Below, piece after piece: positions 22,068-24,927 of a stretch of DNA of 24,927 nucleotides. This DNA comes from a virus, in IMG/VR virus record IMGVR_UViG_3300010413_000156, positions 1 through 24,927 of that record; one strand, given 5' to 3'. How positions within the stretch are numbered: the first letter of the stretch is position 1; each line of letters starts with the position of its first letter. The notes under the pieces were generated by a model, which saw only the letters and a list, made by a program, of their open reading frames with translations, was not told the origin of the DNA and made no database searches. The position numbers and the translations under genes were made by a program.

Positions 22068-22337
22068 TCACAACCATCCAAGTCTAAGGCACTGCAAGTT
22101 CGTAAGTTGCGCGGTATAATTCATAAAATCGTCCCACTGCTCATTACAGTGGAATACAACAAACACAGCGTTATGAACACCCGGGATCTCTACACGCTTC
22201 ACCCTTCCGTGAGAAGGTTTCCCACCGAAGTCAAGTGGATAAACAAACGTCACACGGTCTCCAACAGCTAAGTCCTCAACACGTAAAGCGCCATCGGGCG
22301 ATGTGCTAGATTGTGCCTTGTTTTGTACCACCCGCAT
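22068..22337 (-). CDS. tag-array protein I: M-R-V-V-Q-N-K tag on a conserved SH3-like phage domain
   Basis: 89 aa, first gene of the array, ATG at 22337 after AAGAGG. The opening MRVVQNKAQ aligns with gene H (MWIVTNKQ) but lacks Trp. The body (LAVGDRVTFVYPLDFGGKPS, HGRVKRVE, VFVVFHCNEQWDDFMNYTAQ, LRLGW) resembles a widespread phage family with a Gly-Asp-x-Val opening, Phe-Val-x-Phe/Tyr-x-Cys, and Tyr-Thr near the end. Members I recall usually start near the Val-Gly-Asp, so the tag looks like an added extension. Function of the family is unknown. Confidence 0.8.
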   Translation of the reverse strand: MRVVQNKAQSSTSPDGALRVEDLAVGDRVTFVYPLDFGGKPSHGRVKRVEIPGVHNAVFVVFHCNEQWDDFMNYTAQLTNLQCLRLGWL

Positions 22338-22338
22338 A

Positions 22339-22458
22339 TTACCTCTTCCTCTTAGATCCAAACAATTCACCCGGCCCGCCGATAATAATCACAGCAAGGA
22401 ATGCGGCTATGAGTACAGCCCCAAGGATAAAGGGTATCCAGAAGAGTGCGGAGGTCAT
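22339..22458 (-). CDS. 39-aa single-span membrane protein
   Basis: ATG at 22458 overlaps the previous stop (ATGA). The protein is MTSALFWIPFILGAVLIAAF followed by further aliphatic residues to about 27, then GGPGELFGSKRKR. It has one strongly hydrophobic segment (residues 5-27) and a basic C-terminus, predicting the C-terminus in the cytoplasm. There is no clear Shine-Dalgarno, so coupling is likely. It ends one base before the ATG of array gene I. Unknown function. Confidence 0.65.
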   Translation of the reverse strand: MTSALFWIPFILGAVLIAAFLAVIIIGGPGELFGSKRKR

Positions 22459-22664
22459 GACAGAAACTTAATCATTTCTACATAGACATTCTCTACAGAA
22501 CCATCATCACGTTCTACAATGGCAGTAGAGAAGTTTCCAAATCCAGTCTCTCCCTCTACATAGCCGCACCCCCATGCGTGGAAATATCCCTGAAAGTCTT
22601 CAACCTTCATGTGCCTTTTTGCTTCTTCCTGCCATTCCAATTTGTAAACCAGCACTCTTCTCAT
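22455..22664 (-). CDS. conserved small phage protein (FHAWGCGYVEGETGFGNFST type)
   Basis: 69 aa with GGAG 9 bases before the ATG. The central sequence FHAWGCGYVEGETGFGNFST followed by Ala-Ile-Val-Glu, and the end VENVYVEMIKFL, match a small protein common in phages of Gammaproteobacteria with the pattern FHxWGxxYEE...G-x-G-x-x-(S/T)TAIVE-x-x-D-G. It is probably a compact beta domain. No function is known to me. Confidence 0.75.
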   Translation of the reverse strand: MRRVLVYKLEWQEEAKRHMKVEDFQGYFHAWGCGYVEGETGFGNFSTAIVERDDGSVENVYVEMIKFLS

Positions 22665-22689
22665 CTCAACATCTCCTCTCTATCCACAA

Positions 22690-22869
22690 TTATTCGTCAA
22701 CAATCCTACTATTATCCGTATCATTTACCTCATGCCTAAACCAATGCTCATATAGCTGCTTTAGTTGAGTATAGGCGTTTTGCTTTTGCTCAGAAGTCCA
22801 ACTAGGAATCCCGCAAAAGTGAGTGCTTAACAGAAGCTCTCTTGTTTCTTTTTCGTTAGGTAATTCCAT
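22690..22869 (-). CDS. 59-aa hypothetical protein
   Basis: The ATG at 22869 follows GGAGGG with a spacing of 7, so it is preferred to a GTG five codons upstream. The protein is soluble, acidic overall and mostly helical (TSEQKQNAYTQLKQLYEHWF). It has a single Cys and no transmembrane segment. It lies between the 53-aa membrane protein and the conserved FHAWG protein. Unrecognised. Confidence 0.65.
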   Translation of the reverse strand: MELPNEKETRELLLSTHFCGIPSWTSEQKQNAYTQLKQLYEHWFRHEVNDTDNSRIVDE

Positions 22870-22873
22870 CCCA

Positions 22874-23035
22874 CTACCCTCCACAATTCCAACTCACCCC
22901 AATTATCACCAGAGCGATACCAATACATAGCAATACGAACCCAGTGAATGACGCCAGCCTGTCATCTACGCAGATAAAGGCCGTTAATGCGTAGATGGTA
23001 AAGCGGATGCCGAGGATGATTAGTAGGAAGCTCAT
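22874..23035 (-). CDS. 53-aa membrane protein with two transmembrane segments
   Basis: ATG at 23035 overlaps the preceding stop (ATGA). The sequence MSFLLIILGIRFTIYALTAF then Ile-Cys-Val-Asp-Asp-Arg, then LASFTGFVLLCIGIALVIIG and VSWNCGG, gives two hydrophobic helices joined by a short charged turn (VDDR). Coding is supported by the overlap with the upstream gene, close spacing to the downstream one and the coherent hydrophobic pattern. No function can be assigned. Confidence 0.65.
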   Translation of the reverse strand: MSFLLIILGIRFTIYALTAFICVDDRLASFTGFVLLCIGIALVIIGVSWNCGG

Positions 23036-23241
23036 TGATGGCAAACCTCTCTCGCCTCAATGCTTTCTTTTATTGTGATCGGCTTAAGGCACGGCTCCAG
23101 AGGGATATAATTAATCGTTACGCCAAAGCTGACGCGACCGCTCTTTATCTTTTTGCCCAGTTCACAGGTGCCTACGTAAGTTTTACTATAGGTGTTAAGC
23201 GCCCGGCATCCAGTGCAAGTTCTTTTCTGGCTTAGTTTCAT
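23032..23241 (-). CDS. small Cys-rich protein, probable metal binder
   Basis: 69 aa. CTGCRALN near the start, GTCELG in the middle and LEPCLKP further on give four cysteines positioned as in a small zinc-binding protein seen in phages of enterobacteria, plus one near the C-terminus. A typical feature of that family is the closing Pro-x-x-Pro-Cys-x-Lys-Pro-like segment, present here as PLEPCLKP. The ATG overlaps the previous stop as ATGA. Function unknown. Confidence 0.75.
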   Translation of the reverse strand: MKLSQKRTCTGCRALNTYSKTYVGTCELGKKIKSGRVSFGVTINYIPLEPCLKPITIKESIEAREVCHQ

Positions 23242-23654
23242 TTCCCCGCTCCCTGTTTCTCTTTGAAGATGGCGGCTAGTTTTCTTGCAAAATTCATCAG
23301 CGAAGCGCTCGGTACGTCAATGTCGATACCATCTTTCCATATTGGTCTAAGCACTCCCGGCGCGTATTGATGGAGACCAGATTCATAAACAGCCTTTAAT
23401 ACGGATTCCTCTGTCACCGCTTCTTCCGGGTATTTGCTCAGTTCTTCTACCTGTGCGCGGAGGGAGGAGATTTCTGCATCTCGCACAGCTAACTCAGCCG
23501 CTATATCTGACTTGTCGTGCAGCCCTTCTCTAGTCATTGCGGATACGTGGCGACAATAAAAGTTACCCATTCGGTCGAGTTCCATAACATCTCTGTCTGC
23601 ATATAGAGGTCCGCAATCAACATGCCCCTTTGTGCCTACATTAACTTTTTCCAT
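23238..23654 (-). CDS. Ead/Ea22-like coiled-coil phage protein with an EF-Tu-like opening
   Basis: 138 aa. From about residue 30 (FYCRHVSAMTREGLHDKSDI, AAELAVRDAEISSLRAQVEE) it resembles accessory proteins of lambdoid phages with the pattern RHV-x-AMT-x-EGL-x-x-KSDIA, followed by a coiled coil. The start MEKVNVGTKGHVDCG is oddly similar to the EF-Tu N-terminus (VNVGTIGHVDHGKT), but the GKT nucleotide-binding part is absent. The ATG at 23654 is preferred over the GTG two codons upstream. Unknown function. Confidence 0.75.
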   Translation of the reverse strand: MEKVNVGTKGHVDCGPLYADRDVMELDRMGNFYCRHVSAMTREGLHDKSDIAAELAVRDAEISSLRAQVEELSKYPEEAVTEESVLKAVYESGLHQYAPGVLRPIWKDGIDIDVPSASLMNFARKLAAIFKEKQGAGK

Positions 23655-23961
23655 AATCACTTCTCTCTAATGCTTGTTTGGCTATCTTCTGCATTGCAAG
23701 CGATGTGCTTGTTCCACACGCCGCATGGTATTCGTAGTTTACTTTAGTTATCTTCTCCAGCGCAGCACGATACCGATCTAGTTCTGCGCGGAGTGTTTCA
23801 ACCTCTTGGGCTAAAGCCAACACCAACCCATCACCCGTTAAATCACGCCACTCATCTCCGTAGCGGAAGGCAGAAGTGCGACCGGTATTATCTTGAATCA
23901 CGGTGTACTTTCCATCCGCCACAGTCACGTTCAACATACAGTCAAGCAACTTATAGTCCAT
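23641..23961 (-). CDS. coiled-coil hypothetical protein (Ead/Ea22-like)
   Basis: 106 aa. An N-terminal beta part (MLNVTVADGKYTVIQDNTGR) precedes a coiled coil (LVLALAQEVETLRAELDRYR, AALEKITKV) and a small helical end. Accessory phage proteins of this layout are frequent in lambdoid phages. The stop overlaps the following gene by 14 bases. Its ATG context (GAAGTGATTATGGA) is identical to that of the following gene. Unknown function. Confidence 0.7.
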   Translation of the reverse strand: MDYKLLDCMLNVTVADGKYTVIQDNTGRTSAFRYGDEWRDLTGDGLVLALAQEVETLRAELDRYRAALEKITKVNYEYHAACGTSTSLAMQKIAKQALERSDYGKS

Positions 23962-23963
23962 AA

Positions 23964-24293
23964 TCACTTCCCTCCTAATAGCTCCTGCGCCATGTCAATC
24001 AACTCGCCCAGTGTAGGATTATTGTTATACGTCATCTCTGCTCCGCTACTCATTGTAGTGCGCTTTGAGGTGACGAGTTCCAAGAATGAGTGGAGGCGTT
24101 TGTTTTCTTCGTTTGCGGCGCGGGTGTTCCATTGACTTGTTGCAGAGCCAATGTCTCCGGTAAGCATATGGCAACCACATTTTGTGCAGAAAATATCTCC
24201 CCAATTTTGAAGGTCTCTATTATCCTTCGCTTTTCCGCCGCAAAACGGACAAGGCAGCAACTCTTCCTGTGTAATATCTTGTTGGTCAGTCAT
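23964..24293 (-). CDS. Lar-like restriction alleviation family protein
   Basis: 109 aa from the ATG at 24293 (GGAG 7 bases upstream; a longer frame to 24371 overlaps another ORF). ELLPCPFCGGKA, then FCTKCGCHM, then SQWNTRA form the Lar signature: a CPFCGG zinc knuckle, a second Cys-x2-Cys and a Trp-Asn-x-Arg-Ala closing. Named for the Rac prophage Lar protein, which relieves type I restriction. Many phage homologues are untested. The C-terminal 40 residues (LHSFLELVTSKRT and LIDMAQELLGG) are additional. Confidence 0.85.
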   Translation of the reverse strand: MTDQQDITQEELLPCPFCGGKAKDNRDLQNWGDIFCTKCGCHMLTGDIGSATSQWNTRAANEENKRLHSFLELVTSKRTTMSSGAEMTYNNNPTLGELIDMAQELLGGK

Positions 24294-24402
24294 TGGTGTT
24301 CTCCACGTTAGGTACAAATCCAATTTTCTTAAGCTCTTCCCAACTCCCAGCCTCAAAACCGGGTTTGGCAATCGGCTCCAACGCGTGGCTGTTCGTATGC
24401 AG
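24286..24402 (-). CDS. 38-aa ORF with CTG start, or extension of the upstream gene by UGA readthrough
   Basis: An AGGAGG lies four bases before a CTG at 24402 that opens a frame of 38 residues, LHTNSHALEPIAKPGFEAGS then WEELKKIGFVPN and a short end. It overlaps the start of the Lar-like gene. There is no ATG, GTG or well-placed TTG. The frame is the same as that of the 51-aa gene upstream, and no stop occurs between that gene's TGA (followed by C, a leaky context) and this ORF. Either a non-standard start or readthrough could express it. It may also be a decayed gene. Confidence 0.4.
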   Translation of the reverse strand: MHTNSHALEPIAKPGFEAGSWEELKKIGFVPNVENTND

Positions 24403-24432
24403 TATACCTCCTACAGCGTCTATATACCTGTG

Positions 24433-24588
24433 TCAGAAGCCGACGACCTGTATAGCGTAGTCAACAGGTTCTCCGCCGTTATCCAGCACGTCCACAGCAA
24501 CAATACGACACTCCTTACCATTTAAGAACTTCCACATACCTACAGCGCCAATAATACGAGCGCGGTCGTCTACTTTAAACCGTTTCAT
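24433..24588 (-). CDS. 51-aa KOW/SH3-like protein
   Basis: ATG at 24588 after GGAGG at good spacing. The sequence MKRFKVDDRARIIGAVGMWK, FLNGKECRIVAVDV, then YAIQVVGF has the pattern of KOW/SH3-like barrels: Phe-x-Val-x-Asp-x-(A/V)-x-Ile, then Asn-Gly-Lys-Glu-x-x-Ile-Val. Such domains often bind nucleic acid or protein. Not recognised as a specific family. Stop TGA at 24433 is followed by C. Confidence 0.7.
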   Translation of the reverse strand: MKRFKVDDRARIIGAVGMWKFLNGKECRIVAVDVLDNGGEPVDYAIQVVGF

Positions 24589-24596
24589 ATAGCCTC

Positions 24597-24776
24597 CTAT
24601 TTCCACGGGTCACGTTTAATATGCAACCGCCTATTCATATACGCGCTAAATATTGCTGCTACAAGAAACAATAGTATCAGCGTGAACCAATGTACGTTGT
24701 GAGCGTATGTTGCTACGAGTACGAAGAATACTACATCAAACATACTCAGCCTGTTTTCAAATATAAATTTAATCAT
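24597..24776 (-). CDS. 59-aa membrane protein, two-helix hairpin
   Basis: ATG at 24776 has a near-perfect AGGAGGTGA. Two hydrophobic segments (about 12-26 VVFFVLVATY region and 30-47 WFTLILLFLVAAIFSAYM) are separated by a short polar turn (AHNVH), and a basic C-terminus follows (NRRLHIKRD). Both ends are probably cytoplasmic. The family is unknown. Two-helix phage membrane proteins include holins and superinfection-exclusion factors, but there is no specific evidence here. Confidence 0.72.
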   Translation of the reverse strand: MIKFIFENRLSMFDVVFFVLVATYAHNVHWFTLILLFLVAAIFSAYMNRRLHIKRDPWK

Positions 24777-24786
24777 GTGTCACCTC

Positions 24787-24927
24787 CTACTCAAATGTGC
24801 AAGTAAGGAAGGACGTGTCGAACTTCCTTGTACAGTGCGGGCACTTAACTACAGTGCTGTCTCTGTTTCCAGTAACTCTAACGTTATTCCGGCAGTGTGG
24901 ACACTTATACACAGCTTTGTACTCAAC
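24787..24927 (-). CDS. zinc-ribbon protein, start beyond the right edge
   Basis: C-terminal 46 residues of a gene whose start is outside the window. Two CPHC knuckles (YKCPHCRNN and VKCPHCTRK) about 20 residues apart form a small treble-clef or ribbon-like Zn site, and the protein ends SFLTCTFE. Small zinc-ribbon proteins like this are common in phage accessory regions. The regulatory or DNA-binding role is not determined. Confidence 0.75.
   Translation of the reverse strand, partial: VEYKAVYKCPHCRNNVRVTGNRDSTVVKCPHCTRKFDTSFLTCTFE

Noticed and set aside
23600-23654. Real GTPase domain in the EF-Tu-like protein
   Set aside because: The GKT of the P-loop and the downstream G motifs are missing, and the rest is a coiled-coil phage protein.

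Overview
This window is a contiguous piece of a tailed double-stranded DNA phage (or prophage) genome. Every gene I can support is on the minus strand, so the biological reading order runs from the right edge to the left edge. The tape-measure protein, the head-tail connector set and the absence of any sheath gene indicate a long non-contractile tail (siphovirus). The small accessory genes at the right (a Lar-like zinc-ribbon protein, Ead/Ea22-like coiled-coil proteins, a Cys-rich protein) are of types common in phages of Enterobacterales, so a gammaproteobacterial host is likely. This is inferred from families, not proven.

Layout in transcription order. (1) 24927-22339: closely packed accessory genes of 38-138 codons, including a zinc ribbon, three membrane proteins too short for usual gene finders, a KOW/SH3-like protein and a Lar-like protein. 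(2) 22337-19642: nine tandem small genes that all start with variants of one peptide tag, M-x-W-x-V-x-N-K-Q. Six of them (A-F) also share a diverged beta-rich domain. G, H and I carry unrelated bodies on the same tag. This is the most unusual part of the window. (3) 19641-19293: the main non-coding gap, with a terminator, eight copies of TGACACRGTTAT in both orientations, an AT-rich core and a possible promoter. It looks like an origin or operator. (4) 19292-15522: an unknown gene that may be the small terminase subunit, a RusA resolvase, several small genes, a C39-like cysteine peptidase fold, the large terminase, and an Ntn-hydrolase-like protein whose reading frame can only begin at an ATA codon. 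(5) 15506-12307: DUF4055-type portal, MuF head morphogenesis protein and scaffold. (6) 12306-12062: a regulatory gap with a near-consensus sigma70 promoter, structured RNA, a strong intrinsic terminator and a hairpin over the capsid ribosome-binding site. (7) 12061-10907: P22-coat-like major capsid gene, closed by a second strong terminator. (8) 10841-7999: acidic small protein, probable decoration protein, connectors, tail terminator and tail tube. (9) 7972-5096: tail assembly chaperones joined by a probable +1 or -2 frameshift, then the tape measure. (10) 5096-1: a Dit-like protein with a discoidin-like N-terminus, a beta-helix tailspike, a lambda gpL/DUF2163-like tail-tip hub with a split four-cysteine cluster, a small Cys-containing protein and the start of a probable fibre gene.

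The head, packaging and tail genes form one late morphogenesis block with mostly ATGA or TAATG junctions, which implies translational coupling. The capsid gene is insulated from this block by its own promoter and terminators. The tag array lies between the accessory genes and the putative origin and ends at its own terminator, so it is probably expressed separately from the late genes. Its function is unknown.
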